Assembly (NCBI GenBank): GCA_050633905.1 | Contig: JBOEHJ010000018.1 | Location: forward strand, 62,001-126,000 | Length of the DNA stretch: 64,000 nucleotides | Direction of reading: 5' to 3' | DNA from: JANQPX01 sp050633905 | Lineage (GTDB): Bacteria > Pseudomonadota > Alphaproteobacteria > Geminicoccales > Geminicoccaceae | Part shown: positions 39,577 through 48,781 of the stretch, piece after piece | How positions within the stretch are numbered: the stretch's first letter is position 1 | How the letters are laid out: the number at the start of each line of letters is the position of its first letter | Notes under the pieces: model-generated | What the model was told of the DNA's origin: nothing | Database searches by the model: none | What the model saw: the letters and a program-made list of their open reading frames with translations, nothing else | Translations under genes and position numbers: made by a program

Positions 39577-41424
39577 TTAAACTCCAATTCTTTGTTGATC
39601 GTGGCCCTTATCATGATCGGCGCGTGCGTTCTGCACCTCTTTCCGTTTGCTCACTTCGGGCACCGCCACATCCCACCAGGCATCGCCGGGTGTCCATTGA
39701 TGTGAATCAGTTTTGATCGAGATTACATAAGTGCGATCGGCCGCCTTTGCACGCTGAAATGCGGCTTCCAGATCCGCAATCGACAGGACGTCTTCGCCGA
39801 GCGCGCCCATCGCTTCAGCATGTTTGACGAAATCGACGCCGACCTCGTTCTCGATCCGGCAATCTTTGATCAGATTGTTGAAGGAAGCGCTGCCCTTAAA
39901 GTTCTGCAGGCGGTTGATCACCGCAAAGCCGCCATTGTCACAGACCACGACGATTAGCTTCATGCCGGTCAGCACGGAAGAGTAGATGTCCGAGTTCATC
40001 ATGAGGTAGGAGCCATCACCGCAGAACACGATGACGTCGCGCCCTGGGTCCGCCATCTTTGCCCCCCAGCCACCGGCGATCTCATAGCCCATGCAGGAAA
40101 AGCCGAACTCGCAATCGAAGGTCCCGATGGTTTTCGCCCGCCAGGTCTTGCAGAGTTCGCCCGGCAGCCCGCCTGCCGCGGTCAGGGCCAAATCTTCGGG
40201 ATCGGCCACGCGGTTGATTGCGCCGACCACCTGGGCATAGCTCGGTAATTCGGCATTGGTCGGCGTGCAATGCTGATCGACCACTTCGTTCCAGCTTGCA
40301 TATTCCTTGGCCGCCCGCTCTAGCCAGGATTTTGGCGCCTGCCAGCCGGCCAGGCCAGCACTAAGCTCGGTGAGGCCGGTTTGCGCATCGCAGACCACCG
40401 GCAAGGCGCGATGCTTGGCAGCATCGAAACGCGCTGCATTTAAGGCGATGATCTTGACGTCGTTATTCTTGAAGACGGTCCAGGAGCCTGTGGTGAAATC
40501 CTGAAGGCGCGTGCCGACGGCGAGGATCACATCGGCCTCGGCCGCAAGCGCGTTAGCTGACGCACTGCCGATCACGCCCAAGGGGCCGGCATTGTTGGGA
40601 TGGTCATGCTTCATCACCGCGCGTCCGGCGATGGTCTCGACCACCGGCACCCGGTGGCGTTCAGCGAAGGTCGTGAGCTCGTCATAGCAGCAGGAATAAT
40701 GCACGCCGCCGCCCGCAACGATCAGCGGCTTGTTGGCTTTGCGCAAAGCTTCTGCTGCCGCAACCAATTCTTCGACATCGGCGCGCGGTCTTGGAATGCG
40801 CCAAATCTTGGTCTCGAAAAAGACTTCCGGATAGTCGTAAGCCTCAGCCTGGATATCCTGGCAAAGTGACAGAAAAGCCGGGCCGCAATCGGCAGGGTCC
40901 AGCATTGTCCGGATCGCCTGAGGCAGTGACGAAATAATTTGCTCCGGACGTGTGATCCGATCCCAATAGCGCGAGACCGGCTTGAACGCATCGTTCACCG
41001 TCATGGTCGGGTTGTTGAAATGCTCGACTTGCTGCAGGACTGGGTCCGGCACGCGATTGGCAAAGGTGTCGCCGGAAATCAACAGCACGGGCAGCCGGTT
41101 TGAGTGGGCAACGCCAGCGGCGGTCACCATGTTCATGGCACCCGGTCCAATCGAGCTGGTCGCAACCATGATTTGGCGGCGCTTTTTTGACTTGGCATAG
41201 GCAATCGCAGCAAGGGCCATGGATTGCTCGTTCTGCCCGCGCCAGGTTGGCAGTTTTTCTTTGACCGGCTCCAGCGCCTCGCCGATGCAGGTCACATTGC
41301 CATGGCCGAAGATGGCGAACACGCCGGCGAACAGCGGCAGATCCTCACCATCGACAATGGTGCGCTGGGCACAGAGATATTTCACCAGCGCTTGCGCCAT
41401 GGTCAGACGTACAGTTTTCATCAT
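39577..41424 (-). CDS. iolD: 3D-(3,5/4)-trihydroxycyclohexane-1,2-dione hydrolase IolD (thiamine-diphosphate dependent)
   Basis: 615 residues, the usual IolD length. ThDP-enzyme organisation: the N-terminal PYR domain has the catalytic glutamate in RGQNEQSMALAAIAY (about 61-75); the C-terminal PP domain has the ThDP-magnesium motif GDGSYLMMNSDIYSSV near 470. It hydrolyses the cyclohexane-dione ring of inositol breakdown to 5-deoxy-glucuronate. It is transcribed with iolE. The other inositol genes iolB, iolC and iolG are not in the window. Confidence 0.95.
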   Translation of the reverse strand: MMKTVRLTMAQALVKYLCAQRTIVDGEDLPLFAGVFAIFGHGNVTCIGEALEPVKEKLPTWRGQNEQSMALAAIAYAKSKKRRQIMVATSSIGPGAMNMVTAAGVAHSNRLPVLLISGDTFANRVPDPVLQQVEHFNNPTMTVNDAFKPVSRYWDRITRPEQIISSLPQAIRTMLDPADCGPAFLSLCQDIQAEAYDYPEVFFETKIWRIPRPRADVEELVAAAEALRKANKPLIVAGGGVHYSCCYDELTTFAERHRVPVVETIAGRAVMKHDHPNNAGPLGVIGSASANALAAEADVILAVGTRLQDFTTGSWTVFKNNDVKIIALNAARFDAAKHRALPVVCDAQTGLTELSAGLAGWQAPKSWLERAAKEYASWNEVVDQHCTPTNAELPSYAQVVGAINRVADPEDLALTAAGGLPGELCKTWRAKTIGTFDCEFGFSCMGYEIAGGWGAKMADPGRDVIVFCGDGSYLMMNSDIYSSVLTGMKLIVVVCDNGGFAVINRLQNFKGSASFNNLIKDCRIENEVGVDFVKHAEAMGALGEDVLSIADLEAAFQRAKAADRTYVISIKTDSHQWTPGDAWWDVAVPEVSKRKEVQNARADHDKGHDQQRIGV

Positions 41425-41610
41425 TTAGGGGCTCCCCGTGCTAGCAGCACATGCTTGATTTTGTGCCCAGCGGCACTGGCTTTGCTTGATGATGCCTAAT
41501 CTTGCCTTGGCATGAAAGGTCGAAGCTTCAATGTGGTATGAATGACCCAGTGAGGCCGCATACCGTCAGATCCAGCGCCAAGCCCAAGTCACGCTGGCGC
41601 GCCGTTGCGT

Positions 41611-42438
41611 CTAAACGAGCTCGCCGCCGGTGGCGAGATTGGTGGGTTTGGGCATGATACCGTAGCGGACAGCCCAGCCGAGGCCGTCTTCGGTATTGCC
41701 GGCCGGAAAATATTCGGCGCCGATCCAGCCGTCATAGCCAAGGCGATCCAGGCACTCCAACAGATAATCGCAATTGAGTTCGCCGATGTCGGGTTCCTGG
41801 CGTTCCGGCACGCCAGCGAATTGTATATGGCCGATGATGGACCAGAAGACTTCCAATCCTTTGGCAACGTCGCCACGCATGATCTGTGTATGGTAGAAGT
41901 CGTATTGCAGCCTCAGGCAAGGTTGCCCGAGGCGTTCAATGATGGCGGCTGCCTGCTCCGGCGTATTCAGCACATAGCCCGGAATGTCCCGTGTGTTGAT
42001 CGGCTCGATCAACAGCATCGGGGTCGCTTTGTCTTGGATCAGCGACGTTGCGTGGCGAAGGTTTTGTTCGAAAAGCTGCAGGCAATCCTCGCGCATGGTT
42101 CCGTCAGGCTGAACGCCTGCCATGACGTGGATTTTGTTGCACCCGATGGCTGATGCATAGGTCAAAGCCTGGTCGATCGCAGCACGAAAATCCGCTTCGC
42201 GGCCGGGCAGGGCAGCCAATCCTCGCTCGCCGGCGTCGAAATCGCCTGGTGGCGTGTTGATCAGCACTATTGGCATGCAGGCATCGTCCAGCGCTGCCTT
42301 CATCTCGGCGGCGGGCACTTCATAGGGAAACTGGCATTCGACCGCGGCAAAACCGGCATCGGCCGCTGCCTTGATGCGCTCCACAAGTGGCCGCTCGGTG
42401 AACATGGTACTGATATTGGCGGCAATGCGCAGCATCAC
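41611..42438 (-). CDS. Hydroxypyruvate isomerase family protein (Hyi/OtnI type)
   Basis: 275 residues, TIM-barrel xylose-isomerase-like fold. Hallmarks: RIAANISTMFTERPLVERI at the start, VLINTPPGDFDAGERGLAAL, NKIHVMAGVQ, LLIEPINTRDIPGYVLNTP, LQYDFYHTQIMRGDV, IGHIQFAGVPERQEPDIGEL and GWIGAEYFPA. These are characteristic of hydroxypyruvate isomerase and 2-oxo-tetronate isomerase OtnI; conserved E, D, H and E residues bind metal. It lies 187 bases upstream of iolD in the same direction and may be part of the same transcript. Whether the substrate is hydroxypyruvate, a tetronate or an inositol intermediate cannot be told. Confidence 0.85.
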   Translation of the reverse strand: MMLRIAANISTMFTERPLVERIKAAADAGFAAVECQFPYEVPAAEMKAALDDACMPIVLINTPPGDFDAGERGLAALPGREADFRAAIDQALTYASAIGCNKIHVMAGVQPDGTMREDCLQLFEQNLRHATSLIQDKATPMLLIEPINTRDIPGYVLNTPEQAAAIIERLGQPCLRLQYDFYHTQIMRGDVAKGLEVFWSIIGHIQFAGVPERQEPDIGELNCDYLLECLDRLGYDGWIGAEYFPAGNTEDGLGWAVRYGIMPKPTNLATGGELV

Positions 42439-42650
42439 TTATTCCTGACTTGCTCGTTGATCAACATCTACTCTTCTAGACCAGCTGGCGGTGCTTGTTG
42501 AGTGCGAAAAGCTGAGCACTGCGCTGTTCCGGAAAGCATCGATCTTTTGAAAAATATTGGGCTCGTTTATAAGGTTGGCGGCGATGGTTGCGGAGGCACC
42601 GTTGGCGGCCTGGCTTTAGCAGTCTGTCAGCGGGAAAATCGAGAAGAATT

Positions 42651-43955
42651 TTGGATAAGAGTTCGTTGCGTATTTGGGTGCCAAGTGTCGTCCTGGTGAT
42701 CTTAGGTTTTCTGATCGCCTTTCAATTCGTCCAGCCGGCGCCGCCTGGAACCCTGGTGCTTGGTACCGGTGGGCAAGGCGGCGCTTACTTTGCCTTTGGT
42801 CAGCGTTATCGCGCAATTCTGGCAAAGGAGGATATCGATCTCGTTCTGAAGCCAAGCTCGGGGTCCGTCGACAATCTGGATGCGCTCGCCAAGGGTGATG
42901 TGGATGTCGCCTTCATCCAGGGTGGGGTTGCCAAAAAGCCGCCGCCAGAAGGGCTGACCGCTCTTGCAAGCCTGTTTCAGGAGCCGCTTTGGGTCTTCAT
43001 GGCCGAGGATTTTCTGCCCGACAATCAGGTTCCCACGCGGATTGAGCAGCTGCGCAACAGGCGCCTTGCCATCGGCGCAGACGGCAGCGGTACGCAGCAG
43101 GTCGTCCTCGACATCATGATCAATAACGGCATCGGACCCGCCGATGCAACATTATTGAAGATTGGTGGCCAAAGGGCCGCTGAAGCCCTTCGAGCTGGCG
43201 ATGTCGAGGTTGCGTTCTTCGTCGCTTCACCTGAGGCTGCGATTGTTCGCAAGCTCCTGAGCGATCCGAAGATCGTTCTGATGTCCTTTGAACGCGCCAG
43301 GGCTTATCTTCAGAATTATCGATTCTTAACCGCGGTGACCCTTGCCGAAGGGGCGATCGATCTTCGTGCCAACAGGCCATCGCGCGAGGCCACGTTACTA
43401 GCGCCGGTTGCGTCCCTGGTCGCTAAGGGCGATCTGCATCCGGCCCTGGTCGATATTCTTCTCGAAGCGGCAAAAGAGGTGCATCGAGCGGGTGATATTT
43501 TTACCCCCGTCGATCATTTCCCATCGATGGAGCATTTGGATTTTCCGATGAACGACGAGGCGCGTCGCTATCTGGCGGCCGGACCCTCTTTCCTGCAGCG
43601 CTATCTGCCGTTTTGGGGCGCCAATCTGCTCGATCGCATGGCCGTGCTTCTGATCCCCTTATTGACACTCTTGATTCCGATGATCAGGATTTTGCCACCG
43701 ATCATGGATTGGAGTACGCGGCGGCGGGTCTGCCGCTACTATGAGGAGTTAGTTGAGATCGAAACCCAGGCTATCGCGGGCTTGACGTCGGATCAGCATC
43801 GGAGTCTAACCGAACGCCTCAGCCTCATCGAAACGAAAGTAAGGCGTCTGCAGGTCCCAACCTCACGTATGGATCTGCTTTACACGCTTCGGGTCCATAT
43901 CGATCTGATCAGAAAGAAGCTCGGCGAACCCGAAGCGGCTGTCGTTCCGAGCTAG
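42651..43955 (+). CDS. TAXI-type solute-binding protein with membrane anchors
   Basis: 434 residues from TTG 42651 (GAGAAG upstream); a TTG at 42588 would add 21 residues. An N-terminal membrane segment (WVPSVVLVILGFLIAFQFV) is followed by a TAXI/NMT1-type periplasmic binding fold: LVLGTGGQGGAYFAFGQRY, SSGSVDNLDALAKGDVDVAF, IGADGSGTQQVVLDIMINNG. After residue ~335 there is a second hydrophobic segment (VLLIPLLTLLIPMIRILPPI), then a charged coiled-coil-like tail of ~90 residues. No TRAP membrane components are nearby, so this anchored form may be a sensor or an orphan binding protein. It diverges from the Hyi-family gene. Confidence 0.8.
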   Translation: MDKSSLRIWVPSVVLVILGFLIAFQFVQPAPPGTLVLGTGGQGGAYFAFGQRYRAILAKEDIDLVLKPSSGSVDNLDALAKGDVDVAFIQGGVAKKPPPEGLTALASLFQEPLWVFMAEDFLPDNQVPTRIEQLRNRRLAIGADGSGTQQVVLDIMINNGIGPADATLLKIGGQRAAEALRAGDVEVAFFVASPEAAIVRKLLSDPKIVLMSFERARAYLQNYRFLTAVTLAEGAIDLRANRPSREATLLAPVASLVAKGDLHPALVDILLEAAKEVHRAGDIFTPVDHFPSMEHLDFPMNDEARRYLAAGPSFLQRYLPFWGANLLDRMAVLLIPLLTLLIPMIRILPPIMDWSTRRRVCRYYEELVEIETQAIAGLTSDQHRSLTERLSLIETKVRRLQVPTSRMDLLYTLRVHIDLIRKKLGEPEAAVVPS

Positions 43956-43965
43956 GCCTGACGTT

Positions 43966-44190
43966 TTAACGAAGACCGACGACCGTGGCGACATAATTGG
44001 TTGCCTGGCCGAAAGCGACCAGATAGCCGAGCGCGAAGGTGCCGATGCAGCTTGCCACGAGATGATACCATCGAAGGACGAAGGGCTTTCGCCTTCTCGT
44101 CCTTGAGGTCTGCGCGCGTGTGCGTCGCTTCGTTGGCGCGTTGCGCCTGGAGGTCGGTTTTGTGGAGCGTTTGGCCATTGGCGCTGCCAT
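43966..44190 (-). CDS. Small membrane protein with a basic N-terminal tail
   Basis: 74 residues. Residues 1-35 are strongly basic (RRNAPTKRRTRAQTSRTRRR); about 40-65 form a single membrane segment (YHLVASCIGTFALGYLVAFG). It converges with the TAXI gene. No family known to me. The amphipathic layout makes it more credible than a chance frame. An overlapping frame at 43952-44194 is discarded as a shadow. Confidence 0.5.
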   Translation of the reverse strand: MAAPMAKRSTKPTSRRNAPTKRRTRAQTSRTRRRKPFVLRWYHLVASCIGTFALGYLVAFGQATNYVATVVGLR

Positions 44191-44551
44191 TCACTCCAAG
44201 CGGCTCATCGGCGGCATGTCAATCAGGTCAATCAAGAGGTATCTTACTCAATCGGAGCAACATCTTAGCCCGGACGGGGGCAACAAGCCAAGCCGGGCGA
44301 CGGCCTTGGACATACCATATCCCTCGAACGAAGGCGAAAATCCGAGCTTACACCTTGAAGTTGTTAAAAAAAGCCGATGTTGCTAAAGACTGTGAAGTGA
44401 GATCATGGTCGTCTGTTGAACAGCAACGTTGAACGATGCTTTTGAATTCAAGCTGCTTGGGACTAGGATTGACGTGACGTAAAGCACCCTCAGGGGTAAC
44501 AAATTCTAATGGTGCGGCCGGCCACGAGGTCTTGCCGGTAATCAGGGTACG
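44191..44551. other. Gene-free region upstream of the formate dehydrogenase subunit
   Basis: 361 bases between divergent genes. I see no supported gene, and no confident promoter. GGCCGGCC near 44516 is a short palindrome. Confidence 0.3.
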
Positions 44552-44566
44552 ATGGGGGCTGATGAC

Positions 44567-45694
44567 ATGACCGACGGACCGATCATAGGAGCGACGATCT
44601 CGAAGAGGTTGCTCATCGCCATCTCGCTCGGCGCTGCTCTATTTCTTGGGACCGTGATCATGATATCCCCGATCAGCTCATCGCTGATCAATGAGGCGGT
44701 CGCGCAGGATCAGGGCCAGGTTCCCGGAGCTGCGCGAGGCACGCAAAGTGATGCCGATCTCTGGCGGGCTTTACGCAACGGCGAGACGGGGCGGGTCGCC
44801 GGGGCCAATCCCCAGGCAGGCATGATGATCCAGTCCGAGGGTGAACTCTGGCGTTCGATGCGCAACGGCCCGCTTACGACCTATGGCATTTATGCCCTGA
44901 TTGGCGTGCTGGCGCTGCTTGCTTTGTTCTTTCTTTTGCGCGGACGCATCAAGATCGAGGAAGGCCCCTGTGGGCTGCGGATCGAGCGTTTTACGGGCTT
45001 CGAGCGCGGTGTTCACTGGCTGACCGCCAGCACCTTTGTCGTCCTTGCCTTGACCGGTCTCAATCTTCTTTACGGCCGCTTTGTTCTGATCCCGCTACTC
45101 GGTCCCGACATCTTTGCCTGGCTGACGATCGCCGGCAAATATGCGCATAATTATCTCGCCTTCGGCTTCATGATCGGCGTTGTGCTGATGTTTGTCCTTT
45201 GGGTGATCCACAACATCCCAAACCATCATGATCTGATCTGGATCCTGAAGGGCGGGGGTATCTTGATGAAGGGCGTCCATCCATCGTCGAAAAAGTTCAA
45301 TGCCGGGCAGAAGCTGATTTTCTGGCTGGTGATCCTGGGCGGCCTGTCCTTGAGCCTGTCTGGCATCGCTCTTCTCTTCCCCTTCCAGTTCAGCATGTTC
45401 GCCGACACCTTCGTACTCCTCAATAACTGGTTCGGCACTGACTTGCCCGAGGTTCTGACACCAATCCAGGAGCAGCAATATGCAGCGCTCTGGCATGCAA
45501 TTGTCGGCATCTTCATGACCGTCGTTATCATTGGTCATATCTATATCGGCACGGTTGGCATGGAGGGCGCCTTCGATGCCATGGGAACCGGCGAGGTCGA
45601 CCTGAACTGGGCGCGCGAGCACCATGATCTCTGGGTTAAGGATATGGAGAAGAAAGGGCGGGCCACCGTCAAGCCGACCGGCGGCGGCGATTGA
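44567..45694 (+). CDS. Formate dehydrogenase gamma subunit (cytochrome b556)
   Basis: 375 residues from ATG 44567, with GGGGG eight bases upstream; ATG 44552 is also possible. A first hydrophobic segment is the signal or anchor (LLIAISLGAALFLGTVIM), followed by a membrane segment at about 108-130 (TYGIYALIGVLALLALFFLL). The FdnI/FdoI-type cytochrome b domain follows: IERFTGFERGVHWLTASTFV, NHHDLIWILKGGGILM, SSKKFNAGQKLIFW and HAIVGIFMTVVIIGHIYIG, with the haem-ligand histidines. It carries electrons from formate oxidation to quinone. The catalytic alpha and beta subunits are not in the window, so the gene is separated from them. It fits with the formaldehyde genes at 46571-48604, whose product is formate. 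Confidence 0.88.
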   Translation: MTDGPIIGATISKRLLIAISLGAALFLGTVIMISPISSSLINEAVAQDQGQVPGAARGTQSDADLWRALRNGETGRVAGANPQAGMMIQSEGELWRSMRNGPLTTYGIYALIGVLALLALFFLLRGRIKIEEGPCGLRIERFTGFERGVHWLTASTFVVLALTGLNLLYGRFVLIPLLGPDIFAWLTIAGKYAHNYLAFGFMIGVVLMFVLWVIHNIPNHHDLIWILKGGGILMKGVHPSSKKFNAGQKLIFWLVILGGLSLSLSGIALLFPFQFSMFADTFVLLNNWFGTDLPEVLTPIQEQQYAALWHAIVGIFMTVVIIGHIYIGTVGMEGAFDAMGTGEVDLNWAREHHDLWVKDMEKKGRATVKPTGGGD

Positions 45695-45787
45695 TTGTTT
45701 GAGGCCTATTGGTTCCGCCGCAAAATTTGGCGATGGCTGTCTAGCTCTTTGGACTGACCTCCTCGGGGACAATATTCTTTGCCCTGT

Positions 45788-45802
45788 TTAACCTGGCGTT
45801 AA
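45788..45802. promoter_or_regulatory. TTAA-N7-TTAA sequence (CtrA-site pattern) beside family I copy 5
   Basis: TTAACCTGGCGTTAA fits the CtrA site pattern exactly. It is 24 bases left of the family I palindrome and between converging genes, the same arrangement as at 11777-11791. A CtrA role is only inferred from the pattern. Confidence 0.35.
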
Positions 45803-45825
45803 CCCAGGTTTGCTATCGGTGTTAA

Positions 45826-45905
45826 TGGTCTATGCGACCCTCGGAATCCGAGCCAAATCCGACCTATTCCGGTGGGCGAGCGGATTCTCAGGATCACCTG
45901 AACCA
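45826..45905. repeat. Family I dispersed palindrome, copy 5
   Basis: Left arm TGGTCTATGCGACCCTCGG, right arm CTCAGGATCACCTGAACC. GANTC occurs in both halves (GAATC at about 45844, GATTC at about 45882). CACGTTAACGC at about 45938 is the right-hand TTAA flank. The 339-base gap 45695-46033 holds only this repeat and its flanks. Confidence 0.7.
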
Positions 45906-46033
45906 GGTTATGATCATATCAGCGGCTGGTTCAAAACACGTTAACGCTACAATACTGCTACGTAACTGCAGAGCTTAGGAAGTCCTGCGGTCAGTATCTC
46001 GTCTAGCCGAATGCTTCTGAAAGTTGAAAACGA

Positions 46034-46330
46034 TCAATGTGTCGCCATGCTGCGTAGGCGTCTCTGCCGCTGGCGCCATAACGCGACGAGAAAACAGGCG
46101 GCGAACATTTGGAACACGCAGGCGATTAGACGCGGCGCGATCAGACTGATGAAGCGATAGTCGGGATTGGCGATGGTCGCAATCAGCTCCATCAGGACGC
46201 AAAGATTGGCGACGGCAAGCACGCCGTCCAACCGGTTTCTTACCAGCGACGCCAGAAATAGGGCCACGAGAAACGGCACAAGATCGGTGGTCAGGTCGAC
46301 AACCGTGATGCCGAATTCCCAAAGCGTCAT
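46034..46330 (-). CDS. Small integral membrane protein
   Basis: 98 residues with three predicted membrane segments (about 8-28 VVDLTTDLVPFLVALFLASL, 38-55 and 66-86 LIACVFQMFAACFLVALW) and a basic C-terminus (RQRQRRLR). No family recognised. It is divergent from the formaldehyde dehydrogenase gene (241 bases) and converges with the formate dehydrogenase gene. Confidence 0.6.
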   Translation of the reverse strand: MTLWEFGITVVDLTTDLVPFLVALFLASLVRNRLDGVLAVANLCVLMELIATIANPDYRFISLIAPRLIACVFQMFAACFLVALWRQRQRRLRSMATH

Positions 46331-46570
46331 GGATCAACATCTCCTTCAATTCCACCAGTAGCAAATGATGCAAAATAGAACGTATAAGTAGAATTATACA
46401 AAAGGACTTTAAACGTCTATCCGAAAAAAATCGGCTTTTAGTCGATTGCGCTGAGATCATCAATGGCCCCTGGCTAGATGGCGCCTTGGTTTCGCCTCTT
46501 GCTACTTCAGGTCAGGTCTGACAATTTCTGAGGCGCTTTCGAGCCAGATAGACAAAAGGGGAGGCTTAAC

Positions 46571-47680
46571 ATGGACGTGCGCGCGGCTGTGGCACACAAG
46601 GCGGGCGAACCGCTATCGATCGAAACGGTTCAATTGGACGGCCCAAGAGAGGGCGAGGTGCTGGTCGAAATCAAGGCAACCGGGCTTTGCCACACCGATG
46701 AATTCACCCGCTCGGGCGCCGACCCTGAGGGGATTTTTCCGGCTATTCTCGGGCATGAAGGTGCCGGTGTGGTCGTCGATTGCGGCGCCGGTGTCAGCAC
46801 GCTCAAGAAGGGCGACCATGTCATCCCGCTCTATACACCTGAGTGCCGTGAGTGTGAGTACTGTCTGAACCCTAAAACCAATCTCTGCCAAAAGGTGCGC
46901 GCCACCCAGGGGCAGGGCTTGATGCCGGATGGCTCATCCCGCTTCTCCATCGGCAAGGACAAGATTTTTCACTACATGGGCACCTCTACCTTCGCCAACT
47001 TCACGGTGGTGCCGGAGATCGCGCTTGCCAAAGTCCGTGAGGACGCGCCTTTCGACAAAATCTGCTACATCGGCTGCGGCGTCACCACCGGCATCGGCGC
47101 TGTGATCAACACCGCCAAGGTCGAGCCTGGCTCAAACGTCGTGGTGTTTGGCCTGGGTGGCATCGGCCTGAACGTCATCCAGGGGGCGAAGCTTGCCGGC
47201 GCCAATATGATCGTCGGCGTCGACCTCAACCCGAAGCGGCAGGCGATCGCCGAGAAATTCGGTATGACTCACTTCGTCAATCCGAAGGAGGTCGGTGGCG
47301 ACATCGTCCCCTACCTCGTCGACCTCACCGGCGGTGGTGCCGACTACAGCTTCGAGTGTATCGGCAATGTCGAGGTGATGCGCCAGGCCCTGGAATGTGC
47401 TCATAAAGGCTGGGGCGAAAGCATTATCATAGGTGTCGCTCCCGCCGGCGCTGAGATCAGCACACGCCCCTTCCAGTTGGTCACCGGCCGCTCCTGGCGC
47501 GGCACCGCGTTCGGCGGCGCCCGCGGTCGCACCGACGTCCCGAAAATCGTCGACTGGTACATGGATGGCAAGATCAATATCGATGACCTCATCACCCACA
47601 CCATGCCGCTCGATGATATCAACAAGGGCTTCGACCTGATGCACAAGGGCGAAAGCATCCGAGGCGTCGTCACCTACTAA
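46571..47680 (+). CDS. adhC: S-(hydroxymethyl)glutathione dehydrogenase / class III alcohol dehydrogenase
   Basis: 369 residues, class III zinc alcohol dehydrogenase. It oxidises S-hydroxymethylglutathione, formed from formaldehyde and glutathione, to S-formylglutathione with NAD. The catalytic zinc region includes CHTDEFTRSG and GHEGAG. The structural zinc lobe CRECEYCLNPKTNLC supplies four cysteines. GLGGIGLNVIQGAKLAGA is the NAD-binding loop, and SIIIGVAPAGAEISTRPFQL is typical of class III. The esterase for its product follows 78 bases downstream. GGGGAGG precedes the start. Confidence 0.95.
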   Translation: MDVRAAVAHKAGEPLSIETVQLDGPREGEVLVEIKATGLCHTDEFTRSGADPEGIFPAILGHEGAGVVVDCGAGVSTLKKGDHVIPLYTPECRECEYCLNPKTNLCQKVRATQGQGLMPDGSSRFSIGKDKIFHYMGTSTFANFTVVPEIALAKVREDAPFDKICYIGCGVTTGIGAVINTAKVEPGSNVVVFGLGGIGLNVIQGAKLAGANMIVGVDLNPKRQAIAEKFGMTHFVNPKEVGGDIVPYLVDLTGGGADYSFECIGNVEVMRQALECAHKGWGESIIIGVAPAGAEISTRPFQLVTGRSWRGTAFGGARGRTDVPKIVDWYMDGKINIDDLITHTMPLDDINKGFDLMHKGESIRGVVTY

Positions 47681-47758
47681 CCGTCAGCGACGGCAGGCTT
47701 TACTTGACGGTGGCTGGCGGGTGACCGCTGGCCATTGTCATGTCTTGAGGAGAGAAAC

Positions 47759-48604
47759 GTGGCGCTTGAAACGTTGAAGACAATCCGCATGCATGGCGGC
47801 ACTCAGGGCGTCTACGCCCACCAGTCCAGCGAAACCGATTGCCGCATGGAGTTCTCCGTCTTTCTTCCGGCGGAGGCTGAGCGCGGCGAAAAATTGCCTG
47901 TCCTTTACTGGCTGTCTGGACTGACCTGCACTTGGGCGAACTTCACCGAAAAGGCGGGGGCTCAGCGCTACGCCGCCGAACATGGCGTGATCATCGTCGC
48001 CCCGGATACCAGCCCGCGCGCTGTCAACATTCCGGGCGAAGACGATAGTTATGATTTCGGCAGTGCAGCAGGATTCTATGTCGATGCAACCGAAGAACCC
48101 TGGGCGAAGCATTACCGGATGTATTCTTACATCACCAATGAGCTGCCAGCGCTCATCAACGAGCACTTTCCAGTCAACGAGGCCCGCGTCGGGCTCTTCG
48201 GGCATTCGATGGGCGGGCATGGCGCGTTGACCATCGCGCTCAAGAATCCCGACAAATACAAAAGCGTCTCCGCTTTCGCGCCGATCTGCTCACCGACCCG
48301 TTGTCCTTGGGGCGAGAAAGCGCTTGGCGGCTATCTCGGTGATGATCGCGAGACGTGGAAGAACTACGACGCAACTATCTTGTGCAAATCGACCGAGTGG
48401 CGGTCGCCACTATTGGTGGATCAGGGAACTGGCGACGAATTCCTGGCCGAACAGCTTAAGCCCGAACTCCTGAAGGAAGCCTGCGACGGTGCGTCGCTTC
48501 CGCTGACGTTGCGCATGCAGGAGGGCTATGATCACAGCTATTATTTCATGGCGAGTTTCATGGGCGATCATGTGGCCCATCACGCCAAGGCATTGAAGGG
48601 TTGA
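47759..48604 (+). CDS. fghA: S-formylglutathione hydrolase
   Basis: 281 residues. It hydrolyses S-formylglutathione to formate and glutathione, the second step of formaldehyde detoxification. The serine hydrolase nucleophile is in LFGHSMGGHGAL; the acid and the histidine are in LVDQGTGDEFL and GYDHSYYFM. LYWLSGLTCTWANFTEKAG is a family signature. I chose GTG 47759 because GAGGAGAG stands just before it; an upstream ATG at 47735 has no such site. Pairs with adhC upstream. Confidence 0.93.
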   Translation: MALETLKTIRMHGGTQGVYAHQSSETDCRMEFSVFLPAEAERGEKLPVLYWLSGLTCTWANFTEKAGAQRYAAEHGVIIVAPDTSPRAVNIPGEDDSYDFGSAAGFYVDATEEPWAKHYRMYSYITNELPALINEHFPVNEARVGLFGHSMGGHGALTIALKNPDKYKSVSAFAPICSPTRCPWGEKALGGYLGDDRETWKNYDATILCKSTEWRSPLLVDQGTGDEFLAEQLKPELLKEACDGASLPLTLRMQEGYDHSYYFMASFMGDHVAHHAKALKG

Positions 48605-48781
48605 AATCAGCCTCGTCGATCATCCTTCATGTCTCTGGCACCAGGCCGTGACGTTGGCGCCAGCGCCAAGAGGCTTGCACAATAAGCGGGCTGGTCCTAC
48701 GAAATCAGTGAGCGAGTTCAACCTCTGTGTTGGTTGGAAGACTCTGGGTTAACCGATCGCCGGTGGTGACTAGGGCTTTGA

